This document shows, in pieces, positions 1 through 8,577 of a DNA stretch of 64,000 nt. The notes under the pieces are model-generated. The model ran no database searches. It saw only the letters and a list, made by a program, of their open reading frames with translations, and was not told where the DNA came from. Numbering within the stretch: the first letter of the stretch is position 1; every line of letters begins with the position of its first letter. The stretch lies in the NCBI GenBank assembly GCA_003480725.1, contig QUJQ01000003.1, forward strand, positions 435,515 to 499,514, read 5' to 3'. Origin of the DNA: Clostridiaceae bacterium AM27-36LB (lineage in GTDB: Bacteria > Bacillota > Clostridia > Lachnospirales > Lachnospiraceae). The position numbers and the translations under genes are program-made.

Positions 1-39
1 GCATGCCATTCCATCTACATCTAATGTGATCTTATACAT
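1..39 (-). CDS. Heavy-metal-associated (HMA) domain protein, N-terminal fragment
   Basis: Only the first 13 codons lie in the window; the gene continues past the left edge. The start reads MYKITLDVDGMAC, which fits the first strand and the beginning of the metal-binding loop of HMA (copper-chaperone-like) domains. Two ATG codons are adjacent (42-40 and 39-37). The AGGAGG at 51-46 is at better distance from the second, so I chose 39. HMA proteins bind soft metals through a GMxCxxC loop; only the first Cys is visible here, so the second ligand cannot be checked. Family call is by resemblance of a very short stretch. Confidence 0.5.
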   Translation of the reverse strand, partial: MYKITLDVDGMAC

Positions 40-107
40 CATATGCCTCCTCATAAGCCGACTTTATTCAGTAAGTCTACTCTAACACTTTCCAGTTCTC
101 TCGTCAA

Positions 108-701
108 TCAGCTTTTCTTTGGAAGTTCATCGATCAGTTTCTCGATTACCTGCTTCTTCACATACACATCAAAGCTCAGCAGACAGATAAAGGAAAAGAT
201 TCGAAGAAACTCCTGGTCCTCCGCTTCTGCTTCCGGGAAGATGCGGGACGCAGTCTCATACTTCTCCGTCACGTCCTGCTTCATCTTCTCCACCTGTTCT
301 TTTTCCAGACTGAAGACTTCCTCATAGATGGACTGCATGTTCATCTCTCCATCCTTATGGAAATACCGCTGGGTCAACGGTTCCAGCAAACTCTGGATAT
401 CGCCGATGGACAGAATGGATTTGTAATAATAAATATAGATCAGAAGCAGCAGATGCTCCTTGGAATATTTCTTCTTGTCTGGTGCCGGCAGCAGATGATT
501 CTTCGCATAATTATTGATCATGGTCTTGGTCAGAATCTTATCATCCGGATACCGCTTGGATGACTGCAGGTGCTCTTCCATAAAAGTCGTCACCTGATCC
601 ATGTAAAGATCGATGTTCGGAATCTCCGTCGGTTTAATATAATCAATCCTCTCAAGGCTTGAGAGGATACTGTTTAAGATATTTTCAGAATCAATGGTCA
701 T
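108..701 (-). CDS. DUF1836 domain-containing protein
   Basis: A 197-residue cytoplasmic protein with the DUF1836 pattern: a helical N-terminal half containing IPNIDLYMDQVTTF, then a segment resembling a winged/MerR-like helix-turn-helix region (TKTMINNYAKNHLLPAPDKK) followed by a long helical C-terminal half. The family is conserved in Clostridia; a DNA-binding role is suspected from fold resemblance but no target is known. An upstream in-frame ATG at 752 exists, but the promoter -10 (724-729) lies inside that extension and a GAGGTGAG ribosome site precedes the ATG at 701, so 701 is the start. It is followed by the HMA-type gene 66 bp downstream, possibly co-transcribed. Confidence 0.8.
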   Translation of the reverse strand: MTIDSENILNSILSSLERIDYIKPTEIPNIDLYMDQVTTFMEEHLQSSKRYPDDKILTKTMINNYAKNHLLPAPDKKKYSKEHLLLLIYIYYYKSILSIGDIQSLLEPLTQRYFHKDGEMNMQSIYEEVFSLEKEQVEKMKQDVTEKYETASRIFPEAEAEDQEFLRIFSFICLLSFDVYVKKQVIEKLIDELPKKS

Positions 702-723
702 TTTTTCTCTCACCTCATGATTC

Positions 724-752
724 ATTATATAGTATTCAAAACTACATAACAA
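724..752 (-). promoter_or_regulatory. Promoter of the DUF1836 gene
   Basis: On the minus strand TTGTTA (752-747), a 17-bp spacer and TATAAT (729-724) precede the ATG at 701 by about 22 bp, giving a very short leader with a ribosome site. Read by eye. Confidence 0.6.
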
Positions 753-865
753 GTTTTTTTTGTAATTTGTGAGTTTTTTCCATCAGGATCATGTATATCT
801 TTCCATCTGACGGGTATACTGTAAATGTACCAAAGAGAAGTTGAATACTTATCCTCCCCTTTGAA

Positions 866-905
866 AAGATCCGCCTGCTGTGCTCTCACACAACAGGCGG
901 ATCTT
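866..905 (-). terminator. Rho-independent terminator after the YerC-like gene
   Basis: A 17-bp near-perfect stem (AAGATCCGCCTG... with one mismatch) around a CTCT loop, followed on the minus strand by a short T stretch, lies 8 bp beyond the stop codon at 913. Confidence 0.75.
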
Positions 906-912
906 ACGTTGT

Positions 913-1224
913 CTATTCTTTTGTATCTTTTTGTTCTTCTGCTTCCATTCTCCGGAACACCATGTCATATCCATCATTGCCATAATTCAATGATCGGTTC
1001 ACACGGCTGATCGTGGCGGTGGATGCACCTGTCCGCTCTGCAATCTCCAGATAAGTCTTCTTCTCTCTCAGGAGTCTGGCCACTTCAAATCTCTGTGCCA
1101 GTGACTGGATCTCATTGATCGTGCACACATCTTCAAAAAATGTGTAGCACTCATCCATATCCTGAAGACTTAGGATCGCCTGAAACAAACCATCCGTAGA
1201 TTCGTTACGAATATTTTTACTCAT
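913..1224 (-). CDS. YerC/YecD-family TrpR-related DNA-binding protein
   Basis: A 103-residue protein whose middle carries a TrpR-type helix-turn-helix: residues about 38-80 include IQSLAQRFEVARLL, KKTYLEIAERTGASTATISRVNR. TrpR-superfamily members of the YerC/YecD group are small, probably dimeric repressors; the ligand and targets are not known to me. The ATG at 1224 has AGGAGG six bases upstream. The PHP phosphoesterase gene ends 72 bp upstream on the same strand, and a strong terminator follows. TrpR itself is excluded as a specific call because there are no trp genes here. Confidence 0.85.
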   Translation of the reverse strand: MSKNIRNESTDGLFQAILSLQDMDECYTFFEDVCTINEIQSLAQRFEVARLLREKKTYLEIAERTGASTATISRVNRSLNYGNDGYDMVFRRMEAEEQKDTKE

Positions 1225-1296
1225 GCCCTGCCTCCTGACTTTATTACCTGACTATGTCATTTTAGCACAGTAAAATCATAAAGTCCAGCAGTTTTT

Positions 1297-2019
1297 CTAT
1301 ACTTTCTGATACTTATTGATAAATGGATACAGTTTCTCCCGGTCTGTATTGACCACCAGTTCTTCCGGGAACTCCGTCTCTTTGATCACATCAAGAGCAA
1401 GCTCATGATTCAGGATATCCTCATAATAATGAGCATCGCTTCCCATGACAATGGGCACCTGATATTTCTTGCAGAGACGCAGCATCTCCATATCGTTTTC
1501 CCTGGCATTCTGACGGGTACAGCGGGGATTCAGCGAGTTATTGTTAAGCTCCAGCAGTGTATGATATTCCTTTGCCGCCTGAACGACTGCTTCCATGTCA
1601 ACCATATATCTTCCATCATCCGGATGTCCGATAATATTGATATGTGGATTTTTCATAGCGCTGATCAGGCACTGAGTATTATAATCCCGGCTTCCCGGCT
1701 GAATACATGGTTTGTGAAGGCTGGCGATCGTCACATCCATATCTCCCAGATGTGGTTCTTCCAGATCCACCGTTCCATATTCATCCAGAATATTCAGTTC
1801 CACGCCAAGCAGCAGTTCCAGATCGCCATGCTTCCTTGGAACCACCTTCAGATTATGAAAATAAAAATCTGTGCAGGTTCCCTTCATGCGCGGTGCATGC
1901 TCTGTGATTCCATATACATCCAGTCCCTTATTCTGTGCCTCATGAATCATCTCCATCATGGTATTGTACGCATGACCACTGGCGATGGTATGAGTATGCA
2001 GGTCTAATACATCTCTCAT
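1297..2019 (-). CDS. PHP-domain phosphatase (YcdX-like)
   Basis: A 240-residue member of the PHP phosphoesterase superfamily. The first metal-binding motif HTHTIASGH sits at residues 8-16, followed by GITEHAP near 38-44, a conserved E in LLLGVELNI, H in IIGHPDDG, and the C-terminal GSDAHY motif; these supply the trinuclear metal site known from YcdX. Length matches stand-alone YcdX-type phosphatases (about 240). The substrate is unknown. The HAD hydrolase gene ends 12 bp upstream of its start, so the two phosphatase-like genes probably form one transcript. Confidence 0.85.
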   Translation of the reverse strand: MRDVLDLHTHTIASGHAYNTMMEMIHEAQNKGLDVYGITEHAPRMKGTCTDFYFHNLKVVPRKHGDLELLLGVELNILDEYGTVDLEEPHLGDMDVTIASLHKPCIQPGSRDYNTQCLISAMKNPHINIIGHPDDGRYMVDMEAVVQAAKEYHTLLELNNNSLNPRCTRQNARENDMEMLRLCKKYQVPIVMGSDAHYYEDILNHELALDVIKETEFPEELVVNTDREKLYPFINKYQKV

Positions 2020-2031
2020 CTTCTGTGTCCT

Positions 2032-2628
2032 TTACAATAAAGTCTCCAGTTCTTTCTTCGCCTGCTCCTGGCTTGTCACAACAATGCCCGCAATACCAAG
2101 AGCCTGCGCTGCCTCTACATTTCGCACTGTATCATCCAGGAATACACACTCCTCTGCCTTCAGTCCATACCGGTCCAGCAGCGTCTGATAGATGGCCGGA
2201 TCCGGCTTTGCCAGATGAACCGTATAGGACATGATGCCGCCGTCCATATGCGACAGGAAGGACAGTTCCTTTGATGCTTCCCTGCGGATCCGTTCACCAT
2301 AGTTGGACAGATAATAGGTGTGATAGTCTCTGGCTTTCAGAGACTCGATCCAGTCCACAGAACCTTCATATTCGCGGACGATCGTGCTTAAGTCGCTGAA
2401 TACCAGGCGGATCTCCTGCTCCAGCTCCGGCGTATGCGCCACAAACTGTTCCAGAATATCCTCATCGCTTTCCAGCCCCAGGTCAAGCTTTGGCCAGATG
2501 GGACCAAGCATCATCGCCTGGGCGATGCGGTCTGCTTTTTCCCCCTGGAAGCCAAATCTTGCAATGTGATCCTTCCAGCAAAAATCAAGAAGCACGTTTC
2601 CAATATCGAAAATCACATTTTTGATCAT
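2032..2628 (-). CDS. HAD-superfamily hydrolase, subfamily IA
   Basis: A 198-residue HAD phosphatase. Motif I is VIFDIGNVLLD at the N-terminus (the second catalytic Asp is replaced by Asn, as in YihX-like sugar phosphatases), motif II is around YYLSNYGE, motif III K in AKPDPAIYQ, and motif IV is CVFLDDTVRNVEAA. An alpha-helical cap lies between motifs I and II. YihX homologues dephosphorylate sugar phosphates, but the substrate here cannot be read from sequence. It sits between purA (15 bp upstream) and the PHP phosphatase (12 bp downstream), all on the minus strand, suggesting an operon. Confidence 0.82.
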   Translation of the reverse strand: MIKNVIFDIGNVLLDFCWKDHIARFGFQGEKADRIAQAMMLGPIWPKLDLGLESDEDILEQFVAHTPELEQEIRLVFSDLSTIVREYEGSVDWIESLKARDYHTYYLSNYGERIRREASKELSFLSHMDGGIMSYTVHLAKPDPAIYQTLLDRYGLKAEECVFLDDTVRNVEAAQALGIAGIVVTSQEQAKKELETLL

Positions 2629-2643
2629 AAGATGATCCTCTGC

Positions 2644-3927
2644 TTATTTATTTCTGTAGATAATATCGTCACGTCCCGGTCCATTGGAGATCATCGTGAT
2701 CGGGCACTCGATCTGTTTCTCGATAAACTCGATATATTTACGGCAGTTCTCCGGCAGATCCTCATATTTCTTGATGCCGCGGATATCGCATTTCCATCCC
2801 GGAAGAGTCTCGTATACCGGTTTTGCTTTCTCCAGCAGATAGGTGGTCGGGAAATCTGTCGTTACTTCGCCATCAATGTCGTATCCGACACATACCGGGA
2901 TCTCATCCAGATAACCCAGTACATCCAGTACGGTAAATGCTACGTCAGTTGCTCCCTGCAGACGGCATCCGTATTTGGAAGCCACACAGTCAAACCATCC
3001 CATTCTTCTCGGACGTCCGGTAGTTGCACCGAACTCTCCGCCGTCTCCACCGCGGCGTCTCAGCTCATCAGCCTCGTCACCAAAGATCTCGCTGACAAAT
3101 GCACCTGCTCCAACTGCACTAGAGTAAGCCTTGCAGACTGTGATGATCTGTTTGATCTCATATGGCGGGATGCCTGCTCCGATGGCACCATAAGCTGCCA
3201 GAGTGGAAGAGGAAGTAACCATCGGATAGATTCCATGATCCGGATCCTTCATGGTTCCCAGCTGGCCTTCCAGCAGGATGTTCTTGCCTTCTTTGATCGC
3301 TTTCCACAGATAAGCGGATACGTCACATACATACGGCTCTACCATCTTCTTGTATTCCATCAGCTCTTCGTAGATATCCTCTGCCTTCAGAGCCGGTGCA
3401 TGGTACAGATGCTCCAGAATGACATTTTTCTGAGCCAGTACACTGTTGATCTTCTCCATCAGATCTTCTTTGCTTCTGAACAGCTCGCTCACCTGGAAGC
3501 CGATCTTTGCATATTTGTCTGAATAGAACGGTGCGATACCGGACTTGGTGGATCCGAAGGATCTTCCTGCCAGACGCTCCTCTTCCAGTTTATCAAAAAG
3601 GATATGATAAGACATTACCATCTGAGCACGATCGGAGATCAGAATCTTCGGTGCCGGTACTCCTCTGTCCACAATGCCTTTTAACTCATTGAAAAACACC
3701 GGAATGTTCAGTGCCACACCATTTCCAATGACGCTGGTGGTGTGTCCGTAAAAGATTCCTGAAGGAAGTGTATGCAGTGCAAATTTACCATAGTTGTTGA
3801 CAATGGTATGTCCCGCATTTGCTCCACCCTGGAACCGGACAATGATATCAGACTCCTGACCAAGCATATCTGTGATCTTGCCTTTGCCTTCGTCTCCCCA
3901 GTTTGCTCCTACTACTGCTCTTACCAT
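2644..3927 (-). CDS. purA: Adenylosuccinate synthase
   Basis: PurA joins IMP and aspartate using GTP, the first committed step from IMP to AMP. The protein of 427 residues has the family length and hallmark motifs: GANWGDEGKGKITD at the N-terminus (P-loop-like GTP site with the catalytic Asp), GGANAGHT, GTTTGRPRR-type loop seen here as ATTGRPRRMGW, and the C-terminal NGPGRDD. A longer reading frame begins at 4005, but MVRAVVGANWGDEGKGK at 3927 matches the family start and has GGAGGAAC upstream. The gene has its own promoter and a leader with two hairpins; no other pur genes adjoin it. Confidence 0.96.
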   Translation of the reverse strand: MVRAVVGANWGDEGKGKITDMLGQESDIIVRFQGGANAGHTIVNNYGKFALHTLPSGIFYGHTTSVIGNGVALNIPVFFNELKGIVDRGVPAPKILISDRAQMVMSYHILFDKLEEERLAGRSFGSTKSGIAPFYSDKYAKIGFQVSELFRSKEDLMEKINSVLAQKNVILEHLYHAPALKAEDIYEELMEYKKMVEPYVCDVSAYLWKAIKEGKNILLEGQLGTMKDPDHGIYPMVTSSSTLAAYGAIGAGIPPYEIKQIITVCKAYSSAVGAGAFVSEIFGDEADELRRRGGDGGEFGATTGRPRRMGWFDCVASKYGCRLQGATDVAFTVLDVLGYLDEIPVCVGYDIDGEVTTDFPTTYLLEKAKPVYETLPGWKCDIRGIKKYEDLPENCRKYIEFIEKQIECPITMISNGPGRDDIIYRNK

Positions 3928-4005
3928 AATATAATGTTCCTCCATTTCGCAGGTTTTTCCTGCTTTGTACATACTAAAGTGGGAAATCTGCCTGTTTTTT
4001 CCCAC
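3928..4005 (-). promoter_or_regulatory. purA 5' leader with two hairpins
   Basis: Between the promoter and the start codon the minus strand can form GTGGGAAA/TTTCCCAC (about 3992-3965) and GCAGG/CCTGC (about 3966-3952), one right after the other. There is no T-run after either, so neither is an obvious terminator. It could be a protein- or ligand-responsive leader or simply stabilise the message. Confidence 0.35.
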
Positions 4006-4014
4006 ACACTGCTA

Positions 4015-4043
4015 AGTATAGCTTAAAAATATTTATAAGTAAA
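4015..4043 (-). promoter_or_regulatory. purA promoter
   Basis: Minus strand TTTACT (4043-4038), 17-bp spacer, TATACT (4020-4015), directly downstream of the polC stop codon. The -35 is a weak match. Confidence 0.5.
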
Positions 4044-4062
4044 GTGCTATATCGTGAACAAA

Positions 4063-7000
4063 TCATGCAAAATCAAATAAAGAAAGTTGGTTGGATTCGG
4101 GCAATCCATCCAAAAGTCCCAGATCTCCCATCAGATCGATGACTGTCTTACTTAATTTGCTTCTCTGTCTTAGATCATCTCTGGAAAGAAATGGTCCCTC
4201 TGCCGCCGCTGTGACAAATGCATCGGCTGCCTTGTCTCCCAGCCCATCGATGGTGGACAGAGACGGCATCAGTTTTCCATCAATGATCTGAAACTCATGG
4301 GCATTTGCCCGGTAAATATCGATCTTCATGAATTCAAAGCCTCTGGCATACATCTCCTGCACGCTCTTCATATCCTTCAGAGTCTCTTGTTCCTTCTGTG
4401 ACAAGGTATCGCTCCTGCGCTTGTAATCATCCATATAACGTTCCAGCCGCTCTCGTCCCTGACACATAAGCTCATAATTAAAGGCATCCGCACGAATGGA
4501 AAAATATGCCGCATAATAGGCCAGCGGATAATTGATCTTGCACCAAGCGATGCGCCATGCCATCATAACATAGGCTGCCGCATGTGCTTTCGGGAACATG
4601 TACTTGATCTTCTCGCAGGACCAGATATACCAGTCCGGCACATTGTGGGCGATCATCTCTTCCTTCCATTTCGGCCAGTTATCACATTTTCCTTTCGCAA
4701 CCGTTCCCTTACGTACTGCCTCCATGATCTTGAAGGACATCTCACTCTCCAGCCCCATACCGATCAGATAGGTCATAATATCATCTCTGGTACAGATGGC
4801 TGTGGAAATGGTTGCTTTCCCTTCCTGGATCAAGGTCTGTGCATTACCCAGCCATACGTCTGTTCCATGTGCCAGACCTGCGATTCTGACCAGATCGGAG
4901 AAATGAGTTGGATGGGTATCAATAAGCATCTGCATAGCGAACTCTGTACCGAACTCCGGGATTCCAAGGGAACCCAGCCTTGTGCCGCCGATATCCTCCG
5001 GCTTCACACCCAGCGCCTCTGTACTCTGGAACAGACTCATCACCTGCGGATCATCCAGCGGAATCGTGGTGGCATCCACACCTGTCAGGTCCTCCAGCAT
5101 ACGGATCATAGTCGGATCATCGTGTCCAAGAATATCCAGCTTCAACAGGTTGTGATCGATGGAATGATAATCAAAATGGGTAGTTACAATATCCGTAGTC
5201 ATATCATTTGCCGGATGCTGTACCGGTGTAAAGGAATAGATGGTCTCTCCCAGCGGAAGAACGATGATACCGCCCGGATGCTGTCCGGTGGTCCGGCGCA
5301 CTCCGGTACACCCCATAACGATCCGGTCGATCTCGCAGTTCCGTTTGCTGGTTCCCCGTTCTTCGTAGTATTTTTTTACATAGCCAAATGCAGTCTTGTC
5401 TGCCAGTGTACCAATAGTCCCTGCACGGAAGGTCTGACCTGCGCCGAAGATAACTTCCGTATATTTATGCGCCTTGGACTGGTAATCACCGGAGAAATTC
5501 AGGTCGATATCCGGCTCCTTGTTTCCCTTGAAACCAAGGAACGTCTCGAACGGAATATCAAATCCTTCCTTATTTAACTTGTGCCCACACTTGGGACAGT
5601 CCTTATCCGGCATATCGCAGCCCGCCATGCCGGCAAATTTCCGCACATCTTCCGAATCAAAGTCACTGTAATGACACGCCGGGCAGATATAATGAGGCCG
5701 CAGCGGATTTACTTCAGTGATTCCTGCCATGGTCGCTACAAAAGAAGATCCAACAGAACCTCGGGATCCTACCAGATAGCCGTCATCATTGGACTTCCAC
5801 ACCAGCTTCTGAGCGATAATATACATAACGGCAAATCCATTACCAATGATAGACTTCAGTTCTCGCTCCAGACGCTCGGTCACCACCTCCGGCAGATTCT
5901 CTCCGTAGATCTCATGAGCTTTGTTGTAACAAATCTCACGCAGGGTCTTATCAGAATCCGGAATGACCGGCGGACATTTATCCGGACGCACCGGTGACAG
6001 ATGTTCACACATGTCGGCAATCATATTGGTGTTGGTGATGACCACCTCTTCCGCTTTCTCCGTTCCTAAAAATGCAAATTCCTCCAGCATTTCCTCCGTG
6101 GTCCGCAGGAACAGCGGTGCCTGTTCGTCCGCATCGGAGAAGCCTTTTCCTGCCATGATGATCCGTCGGTAGATCTCGTCCTGCGGGTCGATAAAATGCA
6201 CATCACAGGTGGCAACAACAGGCTTGTGGAACTCTTCCCCCAGCCGGACGATCTTTCGTACATTTTCCCGAAGGTCTTCCTCTGAGTTCACTGGATTTTT
6301 GGAATCCCTCAGCATAAACGCATTATTTCCAAGAGGCTGGATCTCCAGATAATCATAGAATTCCACGATCCGTGCGACCTCCTGATCCGGCGCGCCTCTT
6401 AAGATCGCCTGATAAAGCTCTCCCGCCTCACAGGCAGAACCCACAATCAGACCTTCCCGGTACTGATTGAGCTCACTCTTGGGAATACGTGGTCTTCTGG
6501 CAAAATGATTCAGATGGGACAAAGAGACCAGCCGGTACAGATTCACCCGGCCAATATCATTTTTCGCCAGAATGATCACATGATAAGTAGGCATCTTGCG
6601 GATGGCACTCTCATTGGATTTTCCCATCTCGTTGACCTGATCAAGATCAAAGGCATCCTTATCTTTGAACATCTGAATAAATTTCACGAAGATCTCTGCG
6701 GTACAGGCCGCATCGTCCACCGCCCGGTGATGATGATCCAGGGAAATGTTTAGTGCTTTTGCCACGGTATCCAGCTTGAATTTATTGAGGGCAGGCAGCA
6801 GGATACGCGCCATGGCAACGGTGTCTCCCACCGTGAAATCTGTGTCGATTCCCATGCGCCTGCAGTTTTCCTGGATGAATCCTGCATCAAAAGAAGCGTT
6901 GTGGGCGATCAGCACACAGCCTTCACAGAACTCCAGGAATTTCGGCAAAATATCTTCGATCACCGGCGCATCAATGACCATCTCATCGCTGATACTGGTG

Positions 7001-8577
7001 AGCTGTTCGATTTCAAATGGAATGGGCTCCCTTGGGTTTACAAAGGTGCTGAACCGATCCACGATCTTACCTTCAATGACTTTGACTGCACCGATCTCAA
7101 TGATCCGGTTGTTGACCGCCGACAGACCGGTGGTCTCCAGGTCAAACACCACATATGCACCGTCCATGCTCTGACCTTTGGAGTTTTCCACAACTTCCTT
7201 CAGGTCATCCACCAGATATCCTTCCACTCCATAGATGACCTTAAAGTTCTCATCCTTGGAAATGGTATGGCTGGCCTCGGTAAATGCCTGCACGCAGCCA
7301 TGATCTGTGATCGCCAGTGCCGGCATTCCCCAGGATTTTGCACGGTTCAGAAGGACAGCCGCATCGGTCACTCCATCCATATCGCTCATCTTCGTATGGC
7401 AATGCAGTTCCACTCGCTTCTTATAAGAATAGTCCATGCGATGAGTGGTAAAATCTGTAATCTTTTTGATTCCCACCACGGAGCTGATGGTCAGCTCATG
7501 GTCAAACCGGTCAAGAGTCGTCATACCCTTTAATTTTACAAAGGCTCCGGCCTTGATCTTGCCCCTGATATCCTCCAGGAACTCATTTTTCACAAACATT
7601 TTCACATGAATGGTATCGGTAAAATCGGACAACGTCATTGTAATGATCGTACGCTCTCCACGGATCTCCCGTTCTTCCACATTGAAGATCTTGCCTTTGA
7701 CAGTGACTTCTCCCATCTCTTCCTGCACTTGTTCCAGCGGGATCGGTTCATCTTCAAAATCTCTTCCATAGAGTACATCCGGGTTATCGCTTCTGCGGTA
7801 GCTTCCGCCAGAACCGAAGGATCCTCCCTTGCGGCCTCCGCCAAAGCCTCCACCATTGCCGGAAGAGCCGCCCTTCTGTCCGCCACCAGCTTCTGCAGCC
7901 GGTGCGCTCTTTCCTGCTGCGGCTGCTTCCGCCTTCTTCTCTTCTCTGGCGGCTTTTGCCTCTGCCTTCGCTTCTGCTTTGGCGGCCTTCTCTTTCCGCA
8001 GATTCTCACTTAAGAAGCTGATCCTCTGCTGCAGCTCTGCCTCGCTCTTCTCCATGGAGACGCTTTCCTTCGGCTCCCGATATTCCACATCAACCTTTAC
8101 CCGAAAGCCACAACGCTCGTTGAATACCCGGTCCAGAATGCGGATAATATCCTCCACTGCATCTTTGTCATAGACCTTACTGGAGATACCTACCAGCACA
8201 TTTTCTTCATCAGGAAATTCCACGGCTGCATTTTTCAAAATGCTTCGTTTGTATGGGCTGTACGCTTCCAGTTCCGTCAGAACACTGTCCTCATACAGAG
8301 ACCACAACTTCTGCGGTGTATACTGACTGGAGAGCTGAAACTTTTCAAAGATCAGCACCTGTACTTTCCGATATCCGAAAATCTGTCTCTGAATCTGTTT
8401 TGCCAAGTGAAAAAGCTGATTTTTTGCAATCAGCTTTTTACTCGTAATATAGACCCGCAGCACATCCTGAGAAGGAGATGTGGACACTCGTGTCACCACC
8501 ACCTGCTCGAACAATGCCCGTGTCTGGTTATCTACTTCCAGTGTGCGAAATACCTCAAAAAACGGTTTTTCAGTCAT
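4063..8577 (-). CDS. polC: DNA polymerase III PolC-type (Gram-positive alpha subunit)
   Basis: PolC is the replicative DNA polymerase of low-GC Gram-positives, with built-in 3'-5' proofreading. The 1504-residue protein shows, in order: N-terminal domain; OB fold (about 290-370); PHP domain starting at HCHTK (about 392); DnaQ-like exonuclease with DLETTG (about 479) that interrupts the PHP domain; the polymerase core with zinc-binding CPACH and CPKCGHK pairs, PDIDLNFSG and TGQHPGG motifs. Residues about 197-262 are an Ala/Lys/Glu stretch followed by a Gly-rich linker. The start at 8577 overlaps the ispG stop by 8 bp and has GGAG at 7 bp; a longer frame reaching 8649 is not supported. Confidence 0.97.
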   Translation of the reverse strand: MTEKPFFEVFRTLEVDNQTRALFEQVVVTRVSTSPSQDVLRVYITSKKLIAKNQLFHLAKQIQRQIFGYRKVQVLIFEKFQLSSQYTPQKLWSLYEDSVLTELEAYSPYKRSILKNAAVEFPDEENVLVGISSKVYDKDAVEDIIRILDRVFNERCGFRVKVDVEYREPKESVSMEKSEAELQQRISFLSENLRKEKAAKAEAKAEAKAAREEKKAEAAAAGKSAPAAEAGGGQKGGSSGNGGGFGGGRKGGSFGSGGSYRRSDNPDVLYGRDFEDEPIPLEQVQEEMGEVTVKGKIFNVEEREIRGERTIITMTLSDFTDTIHVKMFVKNEFLEDIRGKIKAGAFVKLKGMTTLDRFDHELTISSVVGIKKITDFTTHRMDYSYKKRVELHCHTKMSDMDGVTDAAVLLNRAKSWGMPALAITDHGCVQAFTEASHTISKDENFKVIYGVEGYLVDDLKEVVENSKGQSMDGAYVVFDLETTGLSAVNNRIIEIGAVKVIEGKIVDRFSTFVNPREPIPFEIEQLTSISDEMVIDAPVIEDILPKFLEFCEGCVLIAHNASFDAGFIQENCRRMGIDTDFTVGDTVAMARILLPALNKFKLDTVAKALNISLDHHHRAVDDAACTAEIFVKFIQMFKDKDAFDLDQVNEMGKSNESAIRKMPTYHVIILAKNDIGRVNLYRLVSLSHLNHFARRPRIPKSELNQYREGLIVGSACEAGELYQAILRGAPDQEVARIVEFYDYLEIQPLGNNAFMLRDSKNPVNSEEDLRENVRKIVRLGEEFHKPVVATCDVHFIDPQDEIYRRIIMAGKGFSDADEQAPLFLRTTEEMLEEFAFLGTEKAEEVVITNTNMIADMCEHLSPVRPDKCPPVIPDSDKTLREICYNKAHEIYGENLPEVVTERLERELKSIIGNGFAVMYIIAQKLVWKSNDDGYLVGSRGSVGSSFVATMAGITEVNPLRPHYICPACHYSDFDSEDVRKFAGMAGCDMPDKDCPKCGHKLNKEGFDIPFETFLGFKGNKEPDIDLNFSGDYQSKAHKYTEVIFGAGQTFRAGTIGTLADKTAFGYVKKYYEERGTSKRNCEIDRIVMGCTGVRRTTGQHPGGIIVLPLGETIYSFTPVQHPANDMTTDIVTTHFDYHSIDHNLLKLDILGHDDPTMIRMLEDLTGVDATTIPLDDPQVMSLFQSTEALGVKPEDIGGTRLGSLGIPEFGTEFAMQMLIDTHPTHFSDLVRIAGLAHGTDVWLGNAQTLIQEGKATISTAICTRDDIMTYLIGMGLESEMSFKIMEAVRKGTVAKGKCDNWPKWKEEMIAHNVPDWYIWSCEKIKYMFPKAHAAAYVMMAWRIAWCKINYPLAYYAAYFSIRADAFNYELMCQGRERLERYMDDYKRRSDTLSQKEQETLKDMKSVQEMYARGFEFMKIDIYRANAHEFQIIDGKLMPSLSTIDGLGDKAADAFVTAAAEGPFLSRDDLRQRSKLSKTVIDLMGDLGLLDGLPESNQLSLFDFA

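Noticed and set aside
2434..3522. 362-codon plus-strand frame opposite purA
   Set aside because: purA is certain on the other strand; the frame has no family features.
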